DNA from: Microbacterium hominis
Lineage (GTDB): Bacteria > Actinomycetota > Actinomycetes > Actinomycetales > Microbacteriaceae
Direction of reading: 5' to 3'
NCBI RefSeq assembly: GCF_013282805.1
Contig: NZ_CP054038.1
Location: 620,001 to 684,000 of the forward strand
Length of the DNA stretch: 64,000 nucleotides
Shown: piece after piece, positions 33,968-43,434 of the stretch
How positions within the stretch are numbered: position 1 is the first letter of the stretch
Layout of the letters: each line of letters begins with the position of its first letter
The notes under the pieces: generated by a model
Seen by the model: only the letters and a program-made list of their open reading frames with translations
What the model was told of the DNA's origin: nothing
The model's database searches: none
Position numbers and translations under genes: made by a program

Positions 33968-35584
33968 ATGCCCGACCAGCACCCCCTGTTCCCCGCGACG
34001 CCGTCCAGCTCCTCCGAGTCGCACACCTCGTTCGATGCGCTCGTCGCGGCGTCGTCGGCCCCGCAGCAGGCGCCCGCGCCCTCGCAGACCTCGTCGACCG
34101 CCGACGCGTCGTTCACGACCACATTCCGCGGCTACGACAAGGACGAGGTCGACACCGCCATCGCGCGCCTGAAGGCGCGCCTGCGCGCCGAGACCGAGGA
34201 GATCGCGTTCCTGCAGGAGCGCTACCGCCTCGAGCTGGAAGCGGTCGACGCTGAGACGCGCGACGAGCTCGAGCAGCTCCAGGCCGAGGTCACCGCCGCG
34301 ACCGAGCGCGCCGAGCAGGCCGAGCAGCGCGTCGCCGAGGCCGCCGAGGCTGCTGCCCAGAACGCCTCCGCCGCCCAGCAGGCCGTCGTGGCCGAGCTGC
34401 AGGCGAAGGTGGATGCCGCGACCCAGCGCGCCGAGACCGCCGCCGCCGAGGTCCAGGCCCAGGTGGATGCCGCCACCGCCGCCGCCCGCGCCGACCTCGA
34501 GCGCCTCGAGGCCGAGGTCGCCGCCGCGAACGCCCGCGCAGCCCAGGCGGAGGCGGGGATGACCGCGCTCAGCGAGGAGCTCGTCGCCGACGCCTCCGCC
34601 GACTCGCCCAACCGGCACCAGTTCGAAGAGGTGCTGCGGGTCGCCGAGGAGCAGGCGAGCGTGCTCATCCGCAACGCGACGATCCAGGCGGAGCGCCTGC
34701 TCGAGGCCGCGCGCGAGGAGATCCAGAGCCGCCGCCAGGAGGCGCAGGCCGACGCCGAGTCGACGCGCTCGCAGGCCGAGCACGAGGCCCAGCAGGTGCG
34801 CCTGCGCATCGAGACCGAGCTGACCGCCCACGAGGCGCAGCTCGAGCGCGAGGCCGCCCACGCCGCCGAGAAGGTGTCGCAGGCCGAGCAGGAGGCCGCG
34901 GCGATCCGCTCCGAGGCCGAGAAGGGCGCGGCCGCGCTGCGCGCGATGGTCAGCCGCGAGACGAGCCACCAGCGCACCGAGGCCGAGGAGGCCGTGCGCG
35001 AGCTGCGCCTGCGGGCCCTCGAGTTCGAGGAGTCGCTGGCCCGCCGCCAGGACGACGCCCAGCAGGAGTTCCTCGTGCTGCACAACCAGGCCGTCGCCCA
35101 CGCCGAGCGCATCACGCAGGACGCCAACGAGCAGGTCGCCGCCTCGCTCGAGCACGCCCAGCGCGTGGCCGCCAAGGCCGACGACTTCGACCGCCTCATG
35201 CGCGCCCAGGCCGCCCAGATCGAGGCCGAGGCGCAGATCCGCGCCCGCGAGACGCTCGACCGCGCCCGCGACAAGGCCCAGCGCATCATCGAGATGGTCA
35301 CCACGAACTCGCAGAGCGTGCTGCGCGACGCCGAGGACCGCACGCGACAGCTCCGCTGGCAGCAGCACCAGCTGACGAGCTTCATGGCCGAGGTCAAGGA
35401 GCTCATCCGCCCGGAGGCACCGCGCGAGGCGGCCGCCGAGGCCCCTGACGCCCCGGAGCCCGCCGCCGCGAACGAGCCCGCCGCGCCGGAGCACCCCGCG
35501 CAGGACGAGCCTGCCGCGCAGGAGCCCGCCGAGGACGCGCCGTCCGAGGCGGCGGAGAACACCGGCGAGCACGCGCCCGAATAG
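33968..35584 (+). CDS. DivIVA-domain coiled-coil protein
   Basis: A 538-residue protein. A disordered, Ser/Pro-rich start (1-50) is followed by the DivIVA motif FRGYDKDEVD at residues 53-62, where the family has its membrane-curvature-binding head. A very long Ala/Glu/Arg-rich coiled coil (about 63-480) and an acidic Pro/Ala tail complete it. It resembles polar-growth scaffolds of Actinobacteria such as Wag31, Scy or FilP in type, though not in length, so a cell-pole or division role is inferred. ATG 33968 is used; GTG 33947 is in frame. The stop codon lies within the -10 box of the next gene. Confidence 0.82.
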   Translation: MPDQHPLFPATPSSSSESHTSFDALVAASSAPQQAPAPSQTSSTADASFTTTFRGYDKDEVDTAIARLKARLRAETEEIAFLQERYRLELEAVDAETRDELEQLQAEVTAATERAEQAEQRVAEAAEAAAQNASAAQQAVVAELQAKVDAATQRAETAAAEVQAQVDAATAAARADLERLEAEVAAANARAAQAEAGMTALSEELVADASADSPNRHQFEEVLRVAEEQASVLIRNATIQAERLLEAAREEIQSRRQEAQADAESTRSQAEHEAQQVRLRIETELTAHEAQLEREAAHAAEKVSQAEQEAAAIRSEAEKGAAALRAMVSRETSHQRTEAEEAVRELRLRALEFEESLARRQDDAQQEFLVLHNQAVAHAERITQDANEQVAASLEHAQRVAAKADDFDRLMRAQAAQIEAEAQIRARETLDRARDKAQRIIEMVTTNSQSVLRDAEDRTRQLRWQQHQLTSFMAEVKELIRPEAPREAAAEAPDAPEPAAANEPAAPEHPAQDEPAAQEPAEDAPSEAAENTGEHAPE

Positions 35585-35587
35585 GCT
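35582..35587 (+). promoter_or_regulatory. -10 box TAGGCT overlapping the upstream stop codon (leaderless candidate)
   Basis: TAGGCT begins with the TAG stop of the DivIVA-like gene and ends six bases before GTG 35594. The M3 peptidase may therefore have its own leaderless transcript. Confidence 0.4.
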
Positions 35588-35593
35588 CTGGGG

Positions 35594-37525
35594 GTGACGA
35601 GCGCGCCCCTGGAGTTCCCCACCGACCACGCCGGCTGGATCGCCTTCGCGACCGACCGGCCCGCAGCCCGGCTCGCCGAGGTGCGCGCGATCGATGCGCG
35701 CCTCATCGGCGAAGCCGGGCTGTCGGCGTCCGAGCGGCTCGCGCTGCTCGACGATGCGGAGATCGCGCTGCGCCGCGCCCTGAGCGAGGGGTACGTGCTC
35801 AGCGAGGCGCACCCCGACGCCGACGTGCGCGCCGCCGCCGAGGAGCAGGTGCAGGCCGCTGAGGCGCTGTCGGCCGCGCGCGTGCTCGACCGCGACCTGT
35901 GGGCGGTGTTCGAGGGGATCGCCCCGGCCGATCTCGAGCCCGCCGATCTCGAGCGCGGCGCCGCCCGCGTGCTGGAGCACGTGCTGCGCGACTTCCGCCG
36001 CGGCGGGGTCGACCTCGACGACGCGCACCGCGAGCGCGCACGGGAGCTCGCCGAACGCGACACCGCGCTCTCCCTCGCCTTCTCCCGCAACATCCGCGAC
36101 GGCCGACGCGAGGTGAAGGTCGCCCCGGACGCGCTCGCGGGCCTCCCCGAAGACTTCGTGGCGCGGCATCCCGTCGACGACGACGGATTCGTGACCCTCT
36201 CCACCGACTACACCGACCTGCTGCCGGTGCGCGAGTACGCGCACGACCGGGCGACCCGCGTGGCGCTCGTCGGGGCGTACAACGACATGGCCTGGCCGGA
36301 GAACGACGCGATCCTCGGCGAGCTGCTCGCGGTCCGCGATGAGCGCGCGCAGCTGCTCGGCTATGCCGACTGGCCGGCCTACGAGACCGAGACGCGCATG
36401 ATCGGGGCGGGGGTCGAGATCCCGCGGTTCCTCGAGCGGCTGGCCGCGGCTTCCGCTCCCGCCACCGGCCCCGAGTACGAGCGTCTGCTCGCCCGGCTCC
36501 GGCAGGACGACCCCGAGGCGACCGAGGTCACCATCGCCGACTTCTGGTACCTGATCGGCCAGATCAAGCGCGAGGAGTACGACGTCGACGCGCAGGAGGT
36601 GCGCACGTACTTCTCCTTCGACCGCGTGCTGCCGGGCGTGCTCGAGGTCACCGGGCGTCTGCTCGACCTCGACTACCGGCCCGTCGAGGTGCCCACATGG
36701 CACGCGGACGTGCGCTCGTACGACGTCGTGCGCGGCGACGTCGTGCTCGGCCGCATCCACCTCGACCTGCACCCGCGCGAGGGCAAGTTCAATCACGCGG
36801 CGTGCTTCCCGCTCGCCCCGGCGGTCGCCGACCGCGGACTGCCGGAGGGGGTGCTGCTGTGCAACTTCTCGCGGGGCCTGCTCGAACACGACGACGTGAT
36901 CACGTTCTTCCACGAGTTCGGGCACCTCGTGCACTTCGTGCTCGGCAGCCGCCAGCCATGGTCCCGCTCCAGCGGCATCAAGACCGAGTGGGACTTCGTG
37001 GAGGCGCCGAGCCAGATGCTCGAGGCCTGGGCATGGGATGCCGGGGTGCTGGCCTCGTTCACCGCGAACGGCGCGGGGGAGCCCATCCCCGCCGACCTCG
37101 TCGCGCGCATGCGACGGGCCGACGCGTTCGGCCGCGCCCTGGAGGTGCGCCGGCAGCTCGGCCACGCCCGGGTGTCGTACCACCTGCACGCCGACCGGCC
37201 GGCCGACCTGCCCGCCGCGACCGAGCGCCTGTACGCCGAATCGAGCCCCGTGCAGCCGTTGCGCGGGCGGCATTCGTACGCCGGCTTCGGCCACCTCACC
37301 GGGTACGGCGCCTGCTACTACACGTACCAGTGGAGCCTCGTCATCGCGAAGGACCTGCTGTCGGCCTTCGATGGCGACCTGATGGATGCCGAGGTGGCCG
37401 CCCGCTACCGCACCGAGGTGCTCGAGCGCGGCGGCAGCCGCGACGCCGCCGATCTCGTGCGGGCCTTCCTCGGGCGCGACTACGCGTTCGACGCCTACGC
37501 GGACTGGCTCGCCGAGGGGCGCTGA
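35594..37525 (+). CDS. M3 family oligopeptidase (thimet/oligopeptidase A type)
   Basis: A 643-residue zinc metallopeptidase. HEFGH at residues 440-444 supplies the two His ligands and catalytic Glu; WDFVEAPSQMLEAWAWD further on holds the third ligand Glu. Upstream, RIHLDLHPREGKFNHAACFPL and the C-terminal GYGACYYTYQWSLVIAKDLLSAF are typical of M3. It cleaves short peptides in the cytosol. GTG 35594 begins nine bases after the DivIVA-like stop. No signal peptide is seen. Confidence 0.92.
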   Translation: MTSAPLEFPTDHAGWIAFATDRPAARLAEVRAIDARLIGEAGLSASERLALLDDAEIALRRALSEGYVLSEAHPDADVRAAAEEQVQAAEALSAARVLDRDLWAVFEGIAPADLEPADLERGAARVLEHVLRDFRRGGVDLDDAHRERARELAERDTALSLAFSRNIRDGRREVKVAPDALAGLPEDFVARHPVDDDGFVTLSTDYTDLLPVREYAHDRATRVALVGAYNDMAWPENDAILGELLAVRDERAQLLGYADWPAYETETRMIGAGVEIPRFLERLAAASAPATGPEYERLLARLRQDDPEATEVTIADFWYLIGQIKREEYDVDAQEVRTYFSFDRVLPGVLEVTGRLLDLDYRPVEVPTWHADVRSYDVVRGDVVLGRIHLDLHPREGKFNHAACFPLAPAVADRGLPEGVLLCNFSRGLLEHDDVITFFHEFGHLVHFVLGSRQPWSRSSGIKTEWDFVEAPSQMLEAWAWDAGVLASFTANGAGEPIPADLVARMRRADAFGRALEVRRQLGHARVSYHLHADRPADLPAATERLYAESSPVQPLRGRHSYAGFGHLTGYGACYYTYQWSLVIAKDLLSAFDGDLMDAEVAARYRTEVLERGGSRDAADLVRAFLGRDYAFDAYADWLAEGR

Positions 37526-37564
37526 GGCCGGGGGTGCGGTGTCCGCGCCCCCGGCGCCGCGCGC

Positions 37565-38632
37565 TCAGGCGCCGGTCTCGCGCGCGATCGCGGCGATGAA
37601 GGCGTCGATGTCGTTCTCGCTCGTGTCGAACGAGCACATCCAGCGCACCTCGTTGCGCGCGGCATCCCAGTCGTAGAAGCGGAACGATGAGCGCAGCCGG
37701 TCGGCGACCCCGTCGGGCAGCGTCGCGAACACGCCGTTGGCCTGCGTCGGCTGCGTGAATCCGACCCCGCGGATGGAGCCGTCGGCGAGCCCTGCCTCGA
37801 CGCCGTGCCGCAGACGCTGAGCCATCGCGTTGGAGTGCCGCGCGTTGCGCAGCCACAGGTCGCCCTCCAGGAGGGCCACCAGCTGCGCCGACACGAACCG
37901 CATCTTGGAGCTCAGCTGCATGTTGAGCTTGCGCAGGAACAGCAGGCCCTCCGAGGCTGCCGGGTCGAGGACGACGACGGCCTCGCCGAGCATGGCGCCG
38001 TTCTTGGTGCCGCCGAAGCTCATCACATCCACGCCGGCGTCGCGCGTGAAGGCGCGCAGGGGAAGGTCGAGCGCCGCGGCGGCGTTGGCGATGCGCGCGC
38101 CGTCCAGGTGCAGGCGCATGCCGCGGGCGTGCACGTGGTCGGCGATCGCGCGGATCTCGTCCACGGTGTAGAGGGTGCCGAGCTCGGTCGACTGCGTGAT
38201 CGAGACCACCAGCGGCTGCGCGCGGTGCTCGTCGCCCCAGCCCCACGCCTCGCGGTCGATGAGGTCGGGGGTGAGCTTGCCGTCGTCGGTGGGCACGTTC
38301 AGGATCTTGATGCCCGCCACCCGTTCGGGTGCGCCGCCCTCGTCGACGTTGATGTGCGCGGTGGATGCCGCGATCACGGCGCCCCAGCGGGGGAGCATCG
38401 ACTGCAGCCCGACCACGTTCGCACCGGTGCCGTTGAACACCGGGAACGCTTCGACGCCCTCGCCGAGGTGCTGCGCGAACACCTCCTGGAGCCGGGCGGT
38501 GTAGGCGTCTTCGCCGTAGGCCACCTGGTGGCCCTCGTTGGCGGCGGTGATGGCGGCGAGCACCTCGGGGTGCACTCCGGAGTAGTTGTCCGAGGCGAAG
38601 CCGCGGACGTTCGGGTCGTGGATGGTGGTCAC
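37565..38632 (-). CDS. ltaE: Low-specificity L-threonine aldolase
   Basis: A 355-residue PLP enzyme that splits threonine and allo-threonine to glycine and acetaldehyde. It shows FASDNYSGVHPEVLAAI at the start, EDAYTARLQEVFAQHLG, VVSITQSTELGTLYTVDEI, RLHLDGARIANAAAAL with the cofactor-binding Asp, and the Schiff-base Lys in MSFGGTKNGAMLGEAVV. GTG 38632 with a weak GGAA site. It is convergent with the M3 peptidase and stands alone. A palindromic element lies just upstream. Confidence 0.92.
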   Translation of the reverse strand: MTTIHDPNVRGFASDNYSGVHPEVLAAITAANEGHQVAYGEDAYTARLQEVFAQHLGEGVEAFPVFNGTGANVVGLQSMLPRWGAVIAASTAHINVDEGGAPERVAGIKILNVPTDDGKLTPDLIDREAWGWGDEHRAQPLVVSITQSTELGTLYTVDEIRAIADHVHARGMRLHLDGARIANAAAALDLPLRAFTRDAGVDVMSFGGTKNGAMLGEAVVVLDPAASEGLLFLRKLNMQLSSKMRFVSAQLVALLEGDLWLRNARHSNAMAQRLRHGVEAGLADGSIRGVGFTQPTQANGVFATLPDGVADRLRSSFRFYDWDAARNEVRWMCSFDTSENDIDAFIAAIARETGA

Positions 38633-38685
38633 GAGGTTCCAATCTAGTTCGGTGCCGGAGGGGCCGCGGCCGCGGGGCCGCGCCG

Positions 38686-38777
38686 GGCGTGCAGAACTCC
38701 GGAGGAATTCCGCCGTTGGGCGGTTCTGGCGCGCAGAGCGGTGCCGCCGGCGAGGTTTCTCCGGAGTTCTGCACGCC
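38686..38777. repeat. Palindromic repeat element B, copy 1
   Basis: Perfect 18-base arms: ggcgtgcagaactccgga (38686-38703) and its complement (38760-38777), enclosing 56 bases. A related copy with the same tgcagaactccgga core lies at 61353-61437. It fills most of the gap between the aldolase start and the SDR end. Confidence 0.8.
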
Positions 38778-38816
38778 GGCGGGCCGGCAGGGCGCCGGCC
38801 GGGGCCGCCGGGGCCG

Positions 38817-39488
38817 TCAGGGGCTCGGGGCGGTCAGGTCGATGACGGTGTCGTTGACGGCCGCGGCGTCGGCATCCCACAGGTCGCGATAGGCCTCCGC
38901 GAGGCGCTGCTCGAGGCCGGCGAGGGTGGTGACGCGGAAGATGGTGGATGCCGCCCGCAGCGGCTCGTCCGCGTCGCGCGCGCTCTTCGCGAAGCCCTGC
39001 GCCACCGCGCGCGTCCAGGCCTCGGCGGCCGCCTTCACCGCCGCGTAGTTCGCGCCGCCCGCGAGCGGTCGGGTCACCGACGTCGAGGAGACGATCGCCA
39101 GCCGGGCCGATGCCGACGACCGCAGGTCCGCGTCGAACGCGCGGGTGACGTGCCGCAGCGCCGTGAGCGACCCCTCGAGCGCGCGGAAGTCCTCCTCGGT
39201 CTGTCCCGCCAGTCCGCCGCCGCCGCGCCAGCCGCCCACGAGGTGCAGCACGCCGTCGGGCGGGCCGTACGCGGTGCGCACGCGTGCGGCGAGGCGCACG
39301 ACGTCCCGCTCGTCGGTGAGATCGCACACCTCGACCGCGCCGTGGGCGGCCAGCGGCGCCAGGCGCTCGGCGTCGCGTCCGACCGCGACGACGCGGGCGC
39401 CGGCGTCGGCCAGCACCCGCGTCGCCGCGGCGCCGCTCGCGCTCGTGGCGCCGGCGATCACGACGGTGCGCCCGGCGGCGCTAGACAT
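38817..39488 (-). CDS. Short-chain dehydrogenase/reductase
   Basis: A 223-residue SDR. The cofactor motif is a variant, VVIAGATSASGAAATRVL (TGxxxGxG becomes AGATSASG), with VGRD after beta-2 suggesting NADP. The catalytic Ser is in IVSSTSVTRP and the Tyr/Lys in NYAAVKAAAE. The Asn of the tetrad is in LHLVGGW-like context. It starts with ATG 39488 overlapping the DUF6421 stop by eight bases, so the two proteins are co-translated and probably act together on an unknown substrate. Confidence 0.85.
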   Translation of the reverse strand: MSSAAGRTVVIAGATSASGAAATRVLADAGARVVAVGRDAERLAPLAAHGAVEVCDLTDERDVVRLAARVRTAYGPPDGVLHLVGGWRGGGGLAGQTEEDFRALEGSLTALRHVTRAFDADLRSSASARLAIVSSTSVTRPLAGGANYAAVKAAAEAWTRAVAQGFAKSARDADEPLRAASTIFRVTTLAGLEQRLAEAYRDLWDADAAAVNDTVIDLTAPSP

Positions 39489-40908
39489 CCGCGCCCGTGA
39501 TGCCGGTCGTCGACGCGATGACCGGGCGCATCTTCTTCTCGAGCGCCTCGTAGAACATCGACAGCGGGAACTCGTCGTCCATCACGGCGTCGGTGTACCC
39601 CTTCGGCGCCCCGGCGAGGATGTCGTCGGGCAGCCCGCGCGCCCAGGCCGAGGCCGGGTTCGGCGTGAGTGTCGCGCGCACGAGGTCGTACGCGGCCAGC
39701 CAGTGCGCCGGCTTCGGGCGGTCGATCGAGCGCCAGTACAGCTCGTCGATCGCGTCGCCGAGGGCGACGACCGCGGCGGGAACCGCGTCCCAGTCGAATG
39801 CGAGCGAGGTGTCGGTCCAGTGCAGCACGCCGCGCTGGTGCAGCCAGGCGAACAGCAGCTGCCCGCCGAGGCCGTCGTAGTTGCGCACGCGGGAGCCGGT
39901 GATCGCGAAGCGGAAGATGCGGTCGAAGATCACCGCGTACTGCACGAGCCGTGCGTGCTCGAGCATCTCCGCCTCCGCGGCATCCAGCCCGTCCTCGTCG
40001 CGTCGCGCGGTCAGGCGCTGCTGGATCGCGACGCACTCGCGGAACGCGGTGAGGTCGCACCGCAGCTCCTCGAGCGAGTACAGGAAGTACGGCATCCGCT
40101 GCTTGATCATGAACGGGTCGAACGGCAGATCCCCGCGCATGTGGGTGCGGTCGTGGATGATGTCCCACATCACGAACGTCTTCTCGGTGAGCGACTGGTC
40201 GTCGAGCATGCGCGCGGCGTCGGCCGGGAGGTCGAGCTTGGTGATCTCGGCGGCCGCGCGGGTGACGCGACGGTAGCGCGCGGCCTCCCGGTCCTGGAAG
40301 ATCGCGCCCCACGTGAACGTCGGGATCTCGCGCATGGCGACCGTCTCGGGGAAGAGCACGGCGCTGTTGGTGTCGTACCCGGGCGTGAAGTCGATCAGGC
40401 GCAGCGAGACGAAGAGCTTGTTGCCGTAGTCGCCCGCCTCCAGCCGTGCGATGAACTCGGGCCAGATGACCTCGACGATGAGGGCCTCCACATGCCGGTC
40501 GCTCGAGCCGTTCTGCGTGTACATCGGGAACACGACGAGGTGGCGGAGGCCGTCGACGCGGTGCCGCTGCGGCTGGAACGCGACGAGGGAGTCGAGGAAG
40601 TCCGGCACGCCGAAGCCGCTGTCGGCCCAGCGCTGGAAATCGACGATGGATGCCGCGAGGTACGCGTCATCGTGCGGGAAGAGCGGACGCAGTTCGGCGA
40701 TGGCCGCGGTGATCGCGGTGACGTGCGCGCGCGCCGCGGCGTGGTGCGCGGCATCCGGGATCGAGCCGTCCTTGATCTGCAGCGGCTGGAGGGCGGTCGC
40801 GGCGGCTTTGAGACGCAGCCACGCGGCGGAGTGCTCGACCGCGGCGTCCTCGACGACCTCGGGCTCGCCGATGATGACCTTGGTCGGGGTGATGGGGGTC
40901 ACGGACAT
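39481..40908 (-). CDS. DUF6421-type protein of unknown function
   Basis: A 475-residue soluble protein that I match, from memory, to actinobacterial DUF6421; this was not checked. It is well formed, with no signal peptide or membrane segment. A possible metal site is IIHDRTHMRGDLPFDPFMIKQRMPYFLYSLEELRCDL (about residues 242-278), with HDxxH plus nearby acidic residues; this is only a sequence suggestion. ATG 40908 has GGAGG seven bases upstream. It is co-translated with the SDR and divergent from an Lrp/AsnC regulator, so it probably belongs to a small regulated metabolic unit. Confidence 0.75.
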   Translation of the reverse strand: MSVTPITPTKVIIGEPEVVEDAAVEHSAAWLRLKAAATALQPLQIKDGSIPDAAHHAAARAHVTAITAAIAELRPLFPHDDAYLAASIVDFQRWADSGFGVPDFLDSLVAFQPQRHRVDGLRHLVVFPMYTQNGSSDRHVEALIVEVIWPEFIARLEAGDYGNKLFVSLRLIDFTPGYDTNSAVLFPETVAMREIPTFTWGAIFQDREAARYRRVTRAAAEITKLDLPADAARMLDDQSLTEKTFVMWDIIHDRTHMRGDLPFDPFMIKQRMPYFLYSLEELRCDLTAFRECVAIQQRLTARRDEDGLDAAEAEMLEHARLVQYAVIFDRIFRFAITGSRVRNYDGLGGQLLFAWLHQRGVLHWTDTSLAFDWDAVPAAVVALGDAIDELYWRSIDRPKPAHWLAAYDLVRATLTPNPASAWARGLPDDILAGAPKGYTDAVMDDEFPLSMFYEALEKKMRPVIASTTGITGADV

Positions 40909-40943
40909 GGAAGAACCTCCGATCTGGCGATCTCGCGGAAACT

Positions 40944-40961
40944 TTCCTGCGAACGCAGGAA
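40944..40961. promoter_or_regulatory. Inverted repeat ttcctgc-gaac-gcaggaa, candidate Lrp operator
   Basis: Perfect 7-bp arms in the 75-base gap between the DUF6421 and Lrp genes. It is 23 bases before the Lrp GTG and overlaps the -35 position of a TATTCT -10 box at 40970-40975, so a bound regulator could control both directions. Confidence 0.5.
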
Positions 40962-40983
40962 CCTGCCGGTATTCTTCCATGCC

Positions 40984-41430
40984 GTGGAAGATGCTGTCGA
41001 CACGCTGATCGTGCGCGAGGTCTCGTTGAACGCCCGGGCGACCCTGTCCGAGCTGTCGGCCGTGGTGGGGCTGTCGGTCTCGGCCGTGCAGACGCGACTG
41101 CGACGACTGGAGACGCGCGGCGTCATCACCGGGTACCGCGCGGCGATCGATCCCGAGGCGGTGGGCAAGCCGCTGTCGGCGTTCATCGAGATCACTCCGC
41201 TCGATCCCGCCCAGCCGGACACCGCGCCGGAGCTGCTCGAGCACCTGAGCGAGATCGAGGCGTGCCACTCGATCGCGGGCGACGCGAGCTACATCCTGTT
41301 CGTGCGAGTCGCCTCGCCGCGCCACCTCGAGTCGCTGATCCGCGACATCCGCGCCGCCGCCTCGGTCAACACGCGCACGACGGTCGTGCTGCAGACCTTT
41401 TACGAGAACCGGCCGCTGCTGCCCGGCTGA
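40984..41430 (+). CDS. Lrp/AsnC family transcriptional regulator
   Basis: A 148-residue regulator. The N-terminal helix-turn-helix (NARATLSELSAVVGLSVSAVQTRLRRLETRGVITGYRAAIDPEAVG) and the C-terminal RAM ligand-binding domain (ECHSIAGDASYILFVRVASPRHLESLI-like) match the family. GTG 40984 is the likely start; a TATTCT box ends eight bases before it, so the mRNA may be nearly leaderless. It is divergent from the DUF6421-SDR pair, its probable target, with an inverted repeat between them. The effector is unknown. Confidence 0.88.
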   Translation: MEDAVDTLIVREVSLNARATLSELSAVVGLSVSAVQTRLRRLETRGVITGYRAAIDPEAVGKPLSAFIEITPLDPAQPDTAPELLEHLSEIEACHSIAGDASYILFVRVASPRHLESLIRDIRAAASVNTRTTVVLQTFYENRPLLPG

Positions 41431-41497
41431 GTCGGACCGGCATCGCGCAGCCGCATTCGATCGGATTCTCCGTTCGGGATGTTCCCGATTTCGCCGT

Positions 41498-41613
41498 TGA
41501 ACTTCCTGCTCACAGGGGTCCGATGGACTTCGTGTTCACGCGGCGTGGTCGATCGGCGCCGACGGATGCGGCTGAACTTCGCGCGTGCGCCGGCCCGATG
41601 GACTTCCCGCGCA
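41498..41613 (+). repeat. Two degenerate direct repeats, 75 bases apart
   Basis: Units at 41498-41538 and 41573-41613 share tgaacttc, then a variable block, then cgatggacttc and a ...cac end. They precede palindrome C, whose left arm has a similar tgaacctcc. This lies in the 393-base gap 41431-41823, where I see no gene; the remainder is GC-rich unique sequence. Confidence 0.6.
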
Positions 41614-41623
41614 CATGCTCCTG

Positions 41624-41690
41624 TTGAACCTCCCGCTCACACGCCGTCGGCGACGTCGCGGCCACGGGTCTGTGTGAGCGGGAGGTGCAA
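41624..41690. repeat. Palindromic element C
   Basis: ttgaacctcccgctcacac (41624-41642) and its complement (41672-41690) with one mismatch, 19-base arms and a 29-base centre. It could act as terminator for the Lrp gene and for the convergent pyrimidine operon. Confidence 0.7.
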
Positions 41691-41823
41691 TGGTGGAATC
41701 GACATGCCGACGCGGGCTGGATTCGTCGGCGGCGAGGGCGCTCGGGGGGGGAGGGCAGCGGCCGCCGTGGGCGGCAAACAAACCTCCGGAGGGCAAGGAA
41801 CGCCGTCGGCTCGGGCCCCGGCG

Positions 41824-43359
<1,536 letters not shown>

Positions 43360-43434
43360 GTCGTCCTCTCCATTGAGTCGCCCTTCGTGGGGGCCGCCTT
43401 CCAGTCTGCGCCACGCCGCCGTGGACGCAACCCC

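Noticed and set aside
32546..37294. Open minus-strand frame of about 1580 codons
   Set aside because: It runs antisense to the M3 peptidase and DivIVA-like genes and is low-complexity. Only the part from ATG 33166 downstream has membrane helices and normal composition.
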